A stretch of DNA of 64,000 bases, from contig CABFPE010000136.1 of assembly GCA_900660155.1 (NCBI GenBank), positions 1,202,525-1,266,524 on the forward strand, read 5' to 3'. A program made the translations under genes and the position numbers. The notes beneath the pieces are model-generated. The model saw only the letters and a program-made list of their open reading frames with translations, did no database searches and was not told where the DNA came from. Each line of letters begins with the position of its first letter. Position 1 is the stretch's first letter. The DNA comes from Hofstenia miamia (Eukaryota > Xenacoelomorpha > Acoela > Hofsteniidae). Positions 10,830-23,667 of this stretch are shown here, piece after piece.

Positions 10830-12559
10830 CAACAATTTTTGTAGGCGTCATATATGACAACACGAAAACTTCATAAACTGTTTGCAGGAATGCACGATTC
10901 TGAGAAATCAAGTTTCATTACAAATCATCTCTTCAATACTGATGAGTCATTTTATTTTCTGGTTGCCCCAATTCATTTAATGAAGATTACAGAATCAAAG
11001 AAGCAGTTAAAAGATACATTGAGATTTAGTATAGCATTCTATGTATTGTAGCATACTTGAAATTTCTGTTTTAAAAAAAGAAGGATTAATTTTGTGTACT
11101 TTTAGCTGAAATAAATGGCTCAATAACTACGGCCTACTGGAGTTCTAAAGGGCAAATATTTGAAATTGAACGAAACCTTCTTTACGAAGCCACCCTCTAA
11201 CACTTGCAGCAGTTCATCCACAAAATATTGAACTGCGCCGAGTGGATTTGATGTTCCAATTTTGTAATAAAAAAGATGGCTCTTGTTTGTAAATTGAAAA
11301 TAAGTTAAATTTTTTCTAGAAATAGACAATTGTTGAATTTGTGACACATTATTAGTTTGGTACGTACTTAGCTTAATATCTTAATAGATATCAAGGGTGT
11401 ACTCATAAATAATTAACAATGGATTCTAAATTGAAGTGCTCCCCAAAAGATATGTATATGTTTAAAAAATGATTAAACTGAGAAGATCTTTGAATATTTT
11501 ACCAATCTCTTCAACTGCTTTAATGTAAATTCACCAACAAACGGATATCACATAATTATGATAGCCGTTACCCATTTATTAAACAGGATGATGAGCGATA
11601 TTATTTTATTTCAGAAGCTGTATTGGCTCTTCGTAGTATGGGGTCAAATGATTCACGCATGAAACGATGTCAAATTTTGACTACCGAAACATCATTTACT
11701 TTTATAAACACTGGAGAAGCCTAAACTGGATAAAGCAAGTTTTTGTCATCACCGGGAACACTTAAATAAGGTCTTCTGGGTAATTCACCAAATTCATCAT
11801 ATGTACAAAGACACAGGCCCTGATTTAAGTATTCATGTATTTATGCCTGATAATTTCAGTAATTAAATTATATTTTAAGATGATTTTAAATTACAATATT
11901 GAATTTGGTGTGAAATAGGCCTCTGTCAAAACGATGATTTGGAATTCGTTTTTTGCGATAGAATTGAGGAGGAAGCTACTGTAAATCTCTCGAAGATGTG
12001 TGTTTTTCCTCAAAAGCAAGCCTTCTTTGTCTTTTCCATAAATTAAAGGTGGATTTCCATCATCAAATTATTAAAAATGTCCATTAGATTTAACAGATGA
12101 TGCCTTTGCATTAATTGCTATATAACTGCTGGCTTTTTTGTTAAAAATTCTAAGGAGTACCAAAAACTTCTTTCAGAGGAACCCTAGACTTTACTTTACT
12201 TACCGAATTGGTGAATAAGGGAAAACTTCATTCTCTTCATTAACACAATCTAGTTATGCTGGTTGCAAAGAAATTAAGAGGAATTGTATTCATACAAAAT
12301 TTATCACAGCGAAAACAAAATGTCTGATAAATGTTTGAAGTCATTAGCAAATTGCTTGCTAAAAGGAACTACGAGACTAGAAAATAAAATGATACTTTCT
12401 GTAAGTTAATCAAATTGAATTCGAGTAAAATTTATACATATAATATGCATTTGTAATTCACTTTTTTTTTAATAAAATTGTGTTAATCGAGTGAATCACA
12501 GCTTACAATATTTATGCCCTCCAGATAATGTTTTGATATCTTCTATTTCCGAACTCCTC

Positions 12560-12597
<38 letters not shown>
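12560..12597. repeat. (TA)n microsatellite at a mariner insertion site
   Basis: About 18 TA units run up to the left end of the mariner at 12598; a further (TA)n tract follows its right end (13865-13890), so the element probably inserted into one TA array. Confidence 0.9.
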
Positions 12598-12598
<1 letters not shown>

Positions 12599-13864
12599 CA
12601 TGACCCAAAAGTAATGTCAATATGCGCGCACACACACACATGCGCCACTAAAAATTGGCGGGTGAAAATATTAGCTACATGTCTTATCTCATATTGTGAG
12701 CGAAGTTCTAAGATCACAGTTCATTTAATAATACTCATTGCTACTATTTATAAATGTCATTTTAGTGCATGCCGGCAAATATGTTGTATTCAAAATCTGC
12801 TTCACGTTTTTATGTCTACACGGAGATGAAGAATGGTTTTGTCGCAAATAGTATCTATGAAAAGTTGTTGAAGGATTGGGGTGATGAAACTCCAACTACG
12901 CGTACAATATATCGCTGGTGCCAAGAATTTGATGACAGTACAAGAACAAGCTTCAGGGATGCACCAGAAGTGGTCGTTCTTCACTACGAGGTGACTCAAT
13001 GATCGCGAAAGTCAAAGATTACATCGAGTACTGGAAGAGATCATGGATATTCCACGAGAAACAATTCGACGAGTTTTGGTGGAGGATTTGGGAATGACAA
13101 AGATCTGTAGGATTTGCGTCCCATACCATCTTACCAGTTACCAAAAAAGCAGAGAGTAATGTGTGCCCAAAATGCTTTAAGAATTTTTGATGAACGTTCT
13201 CAGGAGGACATTCTGAATTAAATGATTACTGAGGACGAAACATGGGTTACCTTTTCGCCTCAGCCTTGGAGAAGTGATACGAAAGTTTGGCATACGAAAG
13301 GCATTCCTCGGCCGAAGGTTTCAAGAATTCAGCAAACTGCTAAGAAAACCCTTATTCTTTTGGCATTTTCAGTAGATCGCAAATTTTGTTTAAAAGGTAC
13401 TGCACCTGGGGAGAGAGTAGACGCAAAATATTACTGTGATTTCGTGCATACCACACTTGACAAGTTCCGTCGAGAAAGAAAACCAAAACGAGTGCCAATC
13501 TCCAAGATGCTGTGGTAGCATGACAATGCCCGCCCTCATATTGAAAAACATCACTTAGAGCGCATCAAACAATCACCTTACTCTCCAGATTTAAATCAGT
13601 GCGACAGGTGGCTCAACAAAGCAATGAAAAAAGAAATAAAAAAGTTTGATTACAAGGATGCCGACGAAGTTGTGGAGGCTTGCCGACGATTCTGTAATTC
13701 TCTTTCACATGACCGTCTAAAAGACGAATTCTTAAAATTTAAAAAACACTGTTTACATGACATTGAGTGCGGTGGTGACTGCACTAAAAAATAAATTTGT
13801 TTTAATTTAAATAAATCTTGTTTACCCTTTTTCACAACTTGTTGACATTACTTTTGGATCATGC
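12598..13864 (+). mobile_element. Nearly full-length mariner element
   Basis: Inverted repeats of about 23 bp: GCATGACCCAAAAGTAATGT at 12598 and GCATGATCCAAAAGTAATGT read inward from 13864, with TA on both sides. The length (1267 bp) is normal for mariner, and a transposase gene fills most of it. The element sits inside a (TA)n tract. The gene is broken (see the separate entry), so this copy is non-autonomous, but near-identical ends suggest it could once have been mobilised in trans. Confidence 0.85.
12769..13794 (+). pseudogene. mariner transposase, broken
   Basis: The N-terminal part (12769-13002) has the helix-turn-helix region (GFVANSIYEKLLKDW...TRTIYRWCQEF). A second piece in another frame (about 13010-13130) reads IPRETIRRVLVEDLGMTKIC, then PYHLTSYQK. 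From 13222 to the stop at 13792-13794 one frame runs with a single in-frame TAG at 13516-13518. It contains TEDETW (first catalytic Asp at 13234), HDNARPH (second Asp at 13522) and YSPDLNQCDRW (third Asp). Between the second and third Asp there are 26 residues rather than the 34 usual in mariner; the segment normally reading GW.VL.HPP is missing, so a 24-bp in-frame deletion is likely. With the frame changes this makes roughly four breaks. Confidence 0.8.
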
Positions 13865-13865
13865 T

Positions 13866-15519
13866 AATATATATATATATATTTATATATAATGCAGTGT
13901 ATACAAATTTACATACAATGAAATAAAAATTTTGAAAAATCTTACTGAATAAAACAACTTGTTTAAGTAGTGTGAGAAGCTTTTTGCGAAGGATGACATT
14001 TTTGTTTCGTATGTCCGCTTGGTGAATATCGACATGAATTCCAAGTAGCAGTGGCACAATTTTATGGCGCACGGCTCTAACAACATTAGCTCGCACCGAC
14101 GTCAAATTGCCTAAAGTTGGTTTTGTAAATTTAAATAGATATTTTTCTCAAACACAACTACAGTGAAATATCCATTTCAAAAAACACGAATTCATTAACT
14201 TAATCATTCTTAGATTCCTAGGGGAAATAGAAATGCAAAACTGTCAAAAATGAAATCATTAATTTAGAGCATTACTAAAAAAATTGCAAAAAGTCTTAAA
14301 TATACTGCCAAATATTAAAGCATCATTTCACTTCAAAACAAAACATGGGAAAGAACAAGCACGATTATGAATTTTACTAACTATGCAAACAAGTTATACA
14401 TGTACAATACAGTATATTTTGCCGGTTAAGAGTCAAAGTTGGTAATTTCATATTAACGACCTATAATAGTATCAAGATTTTAATGTCTACATTCCATAAA
14501 TGAAAGTTAGATATTCACGCTGATGCAAACCCAAAGCTATAAGTAGCGACAACGATCACTATATAGAAGACAAATTAAAGGTGTGTGTATCATATAAAAT
14601 CATTGCTAAGATGATAAAGAAATTGCTGAAAAATAAATCAAAACAATAAAAATATAAGTTCCTCCTCCTTCTGCTTGCAATATTACCCTCAATTGAAATT
14701 ATGAAAGTTATGAAGCAAACGAAGATCACTGCGACTGGAAGTGCAAATTTGGAGTTTGTCCAAGTGGGATTTGTTTTTTATCGTCTTTCTAACCCACAAC
14801 CAACACCTGACATTACAAATGCAGTTTTGTCTTTCCTCAATGGTAAACAGGTTAAAATTTAAGCATTTTGCGTGTTTGTCGAAAAAGATGTAATTCAAAA
14901 CGGGTTTTAAATGTAGATGCAGCCAGTGAGTAGAATCACTATTGAATGTTACTACCTGACCAAATTAATAATTTCAAATCGTGCAATTGAGAAAAAAATT
15001 TGAGATGATGAATATTGATGATACTAATAAGTCCGATATTTAAATATTTATATAATGGACCTAATTAGGTATCATTTTGACTAGAATTATCAAATAACGA
15101 CAAAGTTTTACAATGTCAAAGTTCTTACATTGCTTCAGCTGATTCATCACTATAAACATATAAACATACTTTTTCCATTCTACCTTTAAATAAGCAGCGC
15201 ATAACCTCCAAAGCAGTATGGATTTGCTCTACTATGCTATTGTTTTTGGTTATTCCGTTTTATGAATAACCGAGACCTGGCTTGGAGAAACTATCTGACA
15301 ATTTCATAGTAAATTTCTCCATTATTGTTGCTGCGAGAAATGATCGTCATTCTTCTAAAGATAAAAGTGGTTGCTTAATAATGTGAAAACATTTCATACA
15401 CTTTTACTCAGGTGTGAACTGGCTACAAAATATTTGCTTGTGTTACTGTAATTGATTTCTACGAATTAATACTATTCAATAATAAAGCAGCCTCACCTAG
15501 TGATGTTTGTAATGTTGCA
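13866..15519. other. AT-rich stretch without a supported gene
   Basis: Begins with (TA)n. Small open frames occur on the minus strand (for example 13848-14105 and 14689-14898) but show no domain, no conserved motif and no matching splice sites. Confidence 0.45.
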
Positions 15520-15815
15520 TTGACCCGATCATTCCAAGATGACGTAAATGAGAAGGAAAACATTGCTCTTGTTTGCGGTGATTCTAATTCACTTTTCATA
15601 GATTGGCCATATTTGTTTTCTGATATTCATTTCGACCAGTTGCTTTTAAACTTTTTTAATGGCTACGATATGATACAATTTATGGGTTTCCAACTCATCC
15701 AAGTGGCAAAATTTTGTATTTGGCTTTTACAAATGTTAATATTTCTGTTGAAGATTACCTACCTCTAAAAAAAGCATTTCTGATCATGCTGTAATCTCTC
15801 TGAGCGTGAAATTAG
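15520..15815 (+). pseudogene. LINE endonuclease (AP-type) fragment
   Basis: The frame reads IALVCGDSNSLFIDWPYLFS, comparable to the ILCGDFN.P.IDW motif of the exonuclease/endonuclease domain of non-LTR retrotransposons, followed by DQLLLNFFNGYD. Other frames continue the match with GFPTHPSGKILYLAFTN (the usual PTR....LDLVLTN) and SDHAVISLSVKLDL (the C-terminal SDH motif of the same domain). At least two frame changes separate these pieces. In intact LINEs this enzyme nicks the target DNA. Only about 100 residues remain and no reverse transcriptase follows. It may derive from the same LINE lineage as the fragment at 42252. Confidence 0.6.
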
Positions 15816-16639
15816 ATTTAAGAAACAGTTTGCTTCAATGCCTTTCCATTTAAACAAACTGACCTATTAATTTCAATATTTTCGTTTTCACAAGGTAACT
15901 GAAATGTTCTATCTTTAATTCTTTTTATGAAAGTAATTATTGCTATATCCTTTATTGGTATGAATTTCTCTTTGAAACTATATTATGTTGGCAACTAACT
16001 TCTAGCAATTGTTTTAAAAATATTTTATTTTGTGTGTATTGTGGGACTGGGAAAGGATTATTCATTACGAATTCATGTAAAGAAATCAAACAATTAATGG
16101 GGAAGTCTATGTTCAACCGATGGAAAGACTCAAAATAGTTATTCAGGAAAAGCGACCTAATCGACAATACAATTTTGCGTAAAGTAGGTTGTTTACAAAG
16201 TAATTGCAATTCATATGTTAAATCCAGTCAGCATCCTTCCAACACTATGAAGACAATGTGCGAACAGCAATAAGCCAAAGAAATTCAAATTTGTGGAAGA
16301 TAATGAAGATAAAATCTAATTGTTGAATGAATAGTGTAAATTGATTAATTAACAACTAGTAAAACTACACTAGAAGTAATCAATAGTAATCCATCTGAAA
16401 CCAACAGATTTTGGCTGCCGACCTAATGAGAATAATTATTGGTGTTGAAGAAGTGGCACTAAAATATTTAATATACTTAAAGAAATTTCCGTAATCTAAT
16501 ATTGAGGCGTTTTTGAACTGAATAATAAAGATAGAATAAGAACTTGATGCTTGAAGCTAGGATGACTTTCACCCAATGTTATTAAGTAATATCTGCCTAA
16601 CGACTGAATGTCTTAATATTTCCAGTGTGAATGATATAA

Positions 16640-17345
16640 AACCGAGTTTGAACACAATACAAATTAATCAGCGGCTGAAGGACGAGTTTCCTGATGAATT
16701 ACCTCAGTAAAACATTGTTTAAAAATGGTGTCAAGCATTCAAGCAGACGGCACCCTTCTCACACTGACAAGAGCATAAATGCTGTACGCGAAATAGTCCG
16801 GCAAGATTCACGGGCATCCTGCTAAACAATTTAAGTTAAACTTGACATCTTCAGCACACAGTTGAAAATCTTACAGGAAGCTGCAGTGTCTTCATGCCCA
16901 CAATTACACTACAAAAAAGAAACAACATATGGTCTGGCAACATTATTTTGGATACCTTACACAGCTTCGTATAGCAAAGAAGTCTTGGGTTGTCTTAACC
17001 CCAAATTACGAAAGCAAGAGAAAAAATGGACGACACCTGAATCCAACAGTTATACCGGGTCTGTAGATGAGCAATGGCGGAAACTCGTCGAGATTATACA
17101 AAACGTAGTGAACTAAGTTTTCAACACGATAATGCTAGAGTTCACACGCCATGGCAAACAACGGACTTCCTTCAATTCCCATATATGACAACTCTTTGCA
17201 AGCTCTTTATTCGCAAGATTACAACTTATGTGATGGTGTGCCATTGAATTTACAATTGGAAAAATCATATTTAACTACACATGAGAGGTATGATGAATCC
17301 CGTTGAAGGTCAAACAGGTAAACTCGATAGGCTGATCCAACATTT
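16640..17345 (+). mobile_element. mariner transposase relic
   Basis: Pieces in several plus frames follow the order of a mariner transposase: INQRLKDEFPDELPQ near 16670, KSINAVREIVRQDSRASC (the linker after the first HTH), an internal region with GSVDEQWRKLVEIIQN (17070-17105), and SFQHDNARVHTPWQTTDFLQ near 17120-17175, which holds the second catalytic Asp in the HDNARPH context. The last catalytic motif is shifted or lost. No terminal repeats were identified. Many stops and frame changes make it an old copy. Confidence 0.6.
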
Positions 17346-20300
17346 AAATAATGTTATTGTAATTAGTGGTGACCATGATATTTAAAAAAATAAAATTTAT
17401 TTTAGGATTTTTTTTACCGTGTTTCAGTACTATAAAATTGGAACTTCTTAGAAGTGCTAAGTACTACGATTCTATTGGATATAACCCTAGACTATTAATT
17501 GTCAAACTTAAGAATGGGATGAAGTGGATGTACAATTCTTCTTATCAAAAATTTTGTTCTAGTAAAGATTTAATTAAGTCAATTACAAAAAATTATATTT
17601 TAGCTGAACATTTTTAAGCACACATTTATGTAAAATTTTTGTGTAAATTGAATGGGTACTTCTACGGATCAGGTCATAGTTCATTATAAAACAATAGCAA
17701 TTATTTGTATATTAAGCGTACTTCGTAATTAAAAGTAAAAAAATAATTTGAGTAAAGCGGGTATATTTAAATTGGAAGCAACAAAGTAACAATGGTAGAG
17801 TAAAATTTAAGTATTAAGAAATTTTCTCAAAAAATTATTTTTTTTCTGTTAAAGGTGGTCTGTAAATTGTAGTGTCTTGCATATATTTTTGTTTCGTAAT
17901 AATTTTTCAGTTATGCAAAGCAACGATATCAAAGCAATATTGCTAATCAAAAATCAGTGATTGATTAAAAAATGTAAAGTCATATTAGTCGCCTTATCCT
18001 AACTCTAGGAGACAACTAAACAACTACGTGTAAATAAATAGAGAGAAACATGAAAATCAATCATCAAGTTTTTTTCGAATTTTCTAGTGTGAATGTGCGA
18101 CCGTATTCTGCGTGATTTTAAAAGCTTTATAGCTAAAAAAAACCCTTACCAACTAATAATAGCAGCAACACGAAATTTAAAAAAAGGGCGATTTTGAGTT
18201 TAGAATTGATAAAAAACCAAAAAAAACTGAAAGTGAAAACCAAGTATTAGACGTTAAAACACAATTACCGAATGACCGTAAGTTAAAAACATGCATTCAC
18301 TGTACTTACTACCTCAAACATCGCCTAAAAACAACAGAAAATAGAAACATGCAATAAAAAACCAAATCACCTAAGATGTCCAAGCAGGTCCGCATGCGCA
18401 TAAGATGCTTGATGTTGCGCGAAAACGGTTGTAGAAATCTCATTATTGTTGAGACTGCACCCAGTCGCCCCAAATGTTGGCAATTGACACCTAAATAATA
18501 ACTATAAAATATAGATTTTGTGACTATAAGTCAGTATGTCTCTAGAATGATTGCATTGCTTTTAATTGGGTTACAATCCAATCAAAGAACAACTGTTCAT
18601 GTATAACCAAATCCCTGAAATTGCAGGCGGAATTACAGCAACAACGGCAAGATTAAATTACATTCCTAAAAGATGAGAGAGGCAAAGTACTTAGTAGCGA
18701 ACACTATTCGTTATGTGCAACAGCAAATCAGGCACGATTTTAAGAGAGGGCGGGGGAACGCCTATCTAAACACTACATGATATTGCGATTTTCTATTTAA
18801 ATAGTTCGATAAAAAATTTTTGTGGCTTTTCATAAAATAGAAACATTTTCTGCTCTCCCATGAATAAAACGCTTCTTAAAAGGATTAGTTTTCATGACTA
18901 TAAATATTCACTTTAAAGTTTTTGAGAGAACCTCACGAATCACTTTTTTCAAGATTTCATTACATTTTGGCAAACGTGCACATAAATAATAAGTTATAAG
19001 TTTAGGAAAATATATGAACCACTGCCGTTCAAAATTTTCTAGGACCGCGCCTGCAGCAGATTACTATTGATTCGATGTGAAGAAACAATTAAGGTAGCTA
19101 GAGCATCCTATGCGTCGGAATTCTGCTGAATAATGAAATATTAAAACTCTTGGGACATAATTTAAGCTCAACGATTAAGCATTTCGATTATGCAATTTTT
19201 TGAATAAATTATCCAATGAGAATTCAAAATGGCCGACAAGCTATACTGATTATCATACATCTTCCACAAACTGCAATCAAATTCACTCAAACTTTCACAG
19301 ATGAAAATTAATAAGTATACTAATAATTATAGCTTTTTCCAATCCAACCAATCACAATTTAATAAAAACATGAACCACTTTAAATAATCAAAAAAATATT
19401 ATTACGGAAAATTATGTTTTATTAAAAAAACCAGAAAAATACAATTTCCAAATTTACCGAAGAAACCTCCAAATTTATTATGTTTGAATGAAAATTTGCA
19501 GATTTCGTTTTTTGATATTGTGGTTTTGGCTAAAAAGAATTGGTTAAGTATAAAACGTGAAAAATTGAACACTCTTCTCTCTTCAAAGGCATGCTTCAGA
19601 TCATTGTCTGCGTTGCTAAAGGCGTTGTTAGGGAATTTTAAGGGACCAACTCTTTCGGAAGACATTTATCATATGTTAAGGCATAGGTAAAAAAGATTTG
19701 ACCTCAAATTTGGATTCTGCCGATTTCAAGCCCTAGAACCACATAAAACACAAAACTGGATAAAAATGGTAAATCATGGTGATTCTTATACTCTATCTAC
19801 CTTAATAGTTTCTAGATGAGGGAATAACAAATTGCCAGAAGATTGTATATATAATGAATGAAGTACTCACCGCTAGATGTATAAAGTTTGATTACATCAA
19901 GAACAACTTGCTGATTGTGGATATCAGAATGCTGAAATTGTCGAAGTAGTGACAAAGTGATACCCAAACAATTGTTGGCACGTGCGCGTAGCGCAAATCG
20001 TTTTTCTAAAAATTTTCCTTAATTTCATTAATTGAGATTGCTTTAAATTAATCAGATTTATCATAGTTGATATATGCTATGGATTCTCTAACTTTGGTAT
20101 CAACGTCAGCAAATCTGGCTCAAAATAATTTTCAGTTATCAAAGAAAATATTAATGTGATACCACCTCTTTTGTAATAAATACAACTCACACAACAAAAG
20201 TGACGTAGAAATTAAAAAATAGATCAACTTTTCATGCACATATTTCCTTCTATACACCTTAGTGTATAATTTAAAACCAAACAGCCGATATTAAAAATTG

Positions 20301-21640
20301 ATGAAACTGATTTGGACTGAATCCACAAAATGAATACTAGACATTCTCATTTAACAATTAATCGAATACTTTCGGAGAGTTCGATAACTTAAGTGATTGA
20401 ACTCTGAAATGAAATTGTAAGTAATGAAAAGCAAAATTGTATTACAGGTGGACATTTCACTCGTGATAGAGTTGAGTTGCAATGAACATATTTAATTATA
20501 TATTTCATTTTCATGGGTGATGCATTTTTGTAAGCATGTTTAAACAAAAGCATTAATGTGTTAAAAACCATCAGCTGAAACAGATTTCAATTTTAAAGAT
20601 TTATGCATCTCAAGACGTCGAGAAATCCGGATATTAGAGGTAGGGAATTATTGAACGAGAACAAATAATCTATAAATATTTCCCATTGAAGAACCACATT
20701 CCAAAAATCGGACTTAAAATTCAATTTTATTAAATCTTAAAATCAAAGATTTCACAAAAAAATATTATTCAATATTTAAAAAAACATTTAACTCTCTTAA
20801 GCAAAATCATGTCTGTAGTCGTGCAACGAAACTTGACACGTTAACAAAGAGTAAAAGTTATGCAACAGTACGCCAAAACACACCATAAATCAATTAATAA
20901 CACACTCATATGACACAAAGATGAATAGTAAGAAATAAGTGATTTACAACCACAGCAATTACAGTTATGCTCAGTTTGTGAAGTTTTAAAGCAAAATGAC
21001 ATTGCTAAGTCATTTTAATCATATACATGGTCACGGTCCGTGTGATAACAAAGAAAAAATTAGTTGCTGAGTTATCTAGAAATGTCCACAACGATAATAG
21101 AAAATGATAGTTGTTAATTTTATAGCAGAAATCATATTCTTAAACTAGTATATTGTAGAAATAAAATTCAATTCATTAGCGTTAATGGTTATTCCAGTGG
21201 ATTGAAAAGAAGGAAAACCATTGAAAGTTTATTGATTTCTTATTGATGTCTACAGTTAGATATAACAATAAATACGAACAAAGACGAATGTAAATATTTT
21301 AAACGGCATGTGATGAAGAGTAGACATTTAAACCTAGTCTAGATATATCAGAGAAAACAATTTTCAGATACCAAGTTTTCAGATTAAAAAGTAGTTATTT
21401 GCTAATTTAATTAAACTTTGGAACAAAAATTAAAGACTTATATAATATATAATCTGAATGCTATATCTAAAAAATGTATATAATACATATAGATTAAACC
21501 AAGAGGTATCAAATAGTATAATTGAAACTATATTTAGTTGATTAGATGGAGTATTGTGACCACAGTGACGCAATGAATTTAATCAGTGTAAATTTACTTA
21601 ATAATTTGAAGCTATTAAAAGTGGGGAATTTCACAAGACT
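17346..21640. other. AT-rich stretch without a supported gene
   Basis: About 4.3 kb of AT-rich sequence. Overlapping open frames at 19402-19690 on both strands have no recognisable motif. No tRNA-like, rRNA-like or clear transposon structure was seen. Some distal exons of the minus-strand gene ending near 21650 could lie here but could not be found. Confidence 0.4.
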
Positions 21641-21951
21641 ATGAACTATAGATATATGGTAGCCAATATTTCAAAAAATCTGGAAAGATAAGTCCATAAA
21701 CGAAAAATTCAACTGCCATTAAATCAGAAACTTATTAATTTTAGATTGAATAAATTAAATTCTATTAAAAATGTACTGGATAGCTAAATTATCACCAATT
21801 TGAAATTTTTGCTTTTGAGTCGAAACACTAGCAGTCAAAGCAACTTTTTAATGAAAAGCATTTTCTTTCTTGAAAAGCCTAGCAGACCCCACTCAACACC
21901 CAGTTATGCGAAGATAGAGTATTTAATGCAGCGCCCACTCGCCAAAATTAC

Positions 21952-21988
21952 CTGTACCAGAAATTTTTTACTCGCAATTCGCTCATAC
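21952..21988 (-). CDS. Armadillo-like gene, microexon F
   Basis: A 37-base block between acceptor CATTCTCAG and donor TACAG|GTAATT; it continues the frame of exon E as RMSELRVKNFWY. Short, so supported mainly by splice signals and phase. Confidence 0.35.
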
Positions 21989-23634
21989 CTGAGAATGAAT
22001 TTTTCTTTGCCGCTATTAAACAATTTAAAAGTTTTCAAAAACATTGGTACAAAACTGACGTTCATTATATGCTAATTTTTTCCAACATTTTATTTAAAAT
22101 TTAAAATACACATGAGGAATGAAACGCTTACGAGTATCAAACCATATAGAATAAAAAATATGCGCACCAGCTCGTAGTGCCCTTCTCAGTACATCGTAAC
22201 ACCACCAACACGCTCCCCCATATAAACACGGATCCTGAAATTATTTCATTATGGTGTAAAAGATGAAATATATCCAGCAATGTTGAATTATGGCCACCAT
22301 ATCTTGCTAATTGTAAGTTTCACTATATTACCTGTAAAAATCATCTAAATTTTGAGAACAATTGAAAACAGGTTATTTAGCACATTTTGAAAAAAGTCGA
22401 AGTTTGAGTTGATAACAAATAGTCTATGATTGAAAGTGTTTAGAAAATTATCTTAGATGTCCTGGAATACTCTTGGAAGTACAAAATGTGAACAAATATA
22501 AATATTGAAGATCTCAAATATGATTTGATTATTAGTGCTGTGATCTAGATAAATCTGTAATAACTTCTTAATTATTGAATAGATTTTAAAGAACAAAGCA
22601 TTAAAAATCTTGAAAAATACTATTAGAATTTAGTTACTTTATAAATACAACATTTTTCAAGTGCTTACATCTAGAACGCAACCTAGGATTTGTTCGCTTT
22701 CGTAAACAGCAGCTTTCAAGTCTAGATCAATAAGCCGTTCTTTCTGTGGCCAGAAAATAAACGGCTTGAGATTACCAGCCAAAATGAGAGACTGAACAAA
22801 ATAACAACTAATCTTGTTTGCTTTCAGGAGGACAGAAAATGTTGTATTTAAAAAGTAACTACACATAATAGCTTTTTCAAAGATTTTTCGTTAAAATCCA
22901 TCCAATAAATAAGGAGTTAACGATTTTTTGGGTCACACATCATTAAAAATCACCCTGTACAATAATGTGCACATAAGTATATGCCAACTTTGTAAATTCA
23001 CTACGAGATCTTGTTTTGGACAACTTGTTATGATTAGTTTTATTGAAATATTGTTGTATTCTAATAAAAAATTGTTAATTTGATCCCTACCCCCGATGAA
23101 ATGCATTATTATTCATTGATAAAATAACAAACTCAGTAAATACATTTCGTAAGTAAATTTCAATACCTTTCACAGCTAAACGCGCAAGGAATTGATGACT
23201 ATTAACTAGAAAGACTGTACTTGCAGTTCCCACAACATATGATCTATGTATAGCAGATAAGACATGACTTAAAACACCTGCACTGATTGTATCCTTCGCA
23301 CGTTGAGAGTTTTGTGTTAAATGATCCAAAGTTACTACAACATTGTTAAGAACTTGAGAATCATTGCACACCTAAAAGCAATTGGCATTTTAAAAAAATA
23401 TTCAGAATGCTTGAAACCTGTAATGTTTGAAAATAAACATCAATGCCTTTCACATTTTGATTCATTACATCACGACAGGATTTTTCTAAAATAAAATGGT
23501 ATATATATATATATATATATATATNNNNNNNNNNNNNNNNNNNNNNNNNNNNNNNNNNNNNNNNNNNNNNNNNNNNNNNNNNNNNNNNNNNNNNNNNNNN
23601 NNNNNNNNNNNNNNNNNNNNNNNNNNNNNNNNNN

Positions 23635-23667
<33 letters not shown>

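Larger units (their letters stand above)
8563..12250 (+). mobile_element. Decayed P-superfamily (THAP) DNA transposon, interrupted by a nested element
   Basis: Fragments of a P-element/THAP9-like transposase occur in the right order on the plus strand. Near 8620-8800 there is a THAP-like stretch ending RPEDPPSVF, comparable to the AVPTIF box. At 8880-9130 there are pieces such as NAFNKAKIVSVCYVKHSS and SVNIDEDD. Near 10430-10500 comes GGLPVLPSARTLQS, and at 10580-10665 VLVDEIYIKT with RGGHVIGYAED, the family's RNase H-like core (DEIYVKP...GHVIGY). At 10870-11000 follow FITNHLFNTDESF and FLVAPIHLMK; at 11550-11640 NYDSRYPFIKQDDERYYFIS and LTTETSFTFINT; at 12130-12230 LDFTLLTELVNKG. Stops, frame changes and intervening non-coding sequence show it is dead. 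A DUF4817-type element sits inside at 9452-10314. I did not find the terminal inverted repeats. Confidence 0.7.

Noticed and set aside
19402-19690. Overlapping open frames on both strands
   Set aside because: Neither strand shows a recognisable motif; chance is likely in AT-rich sequence.
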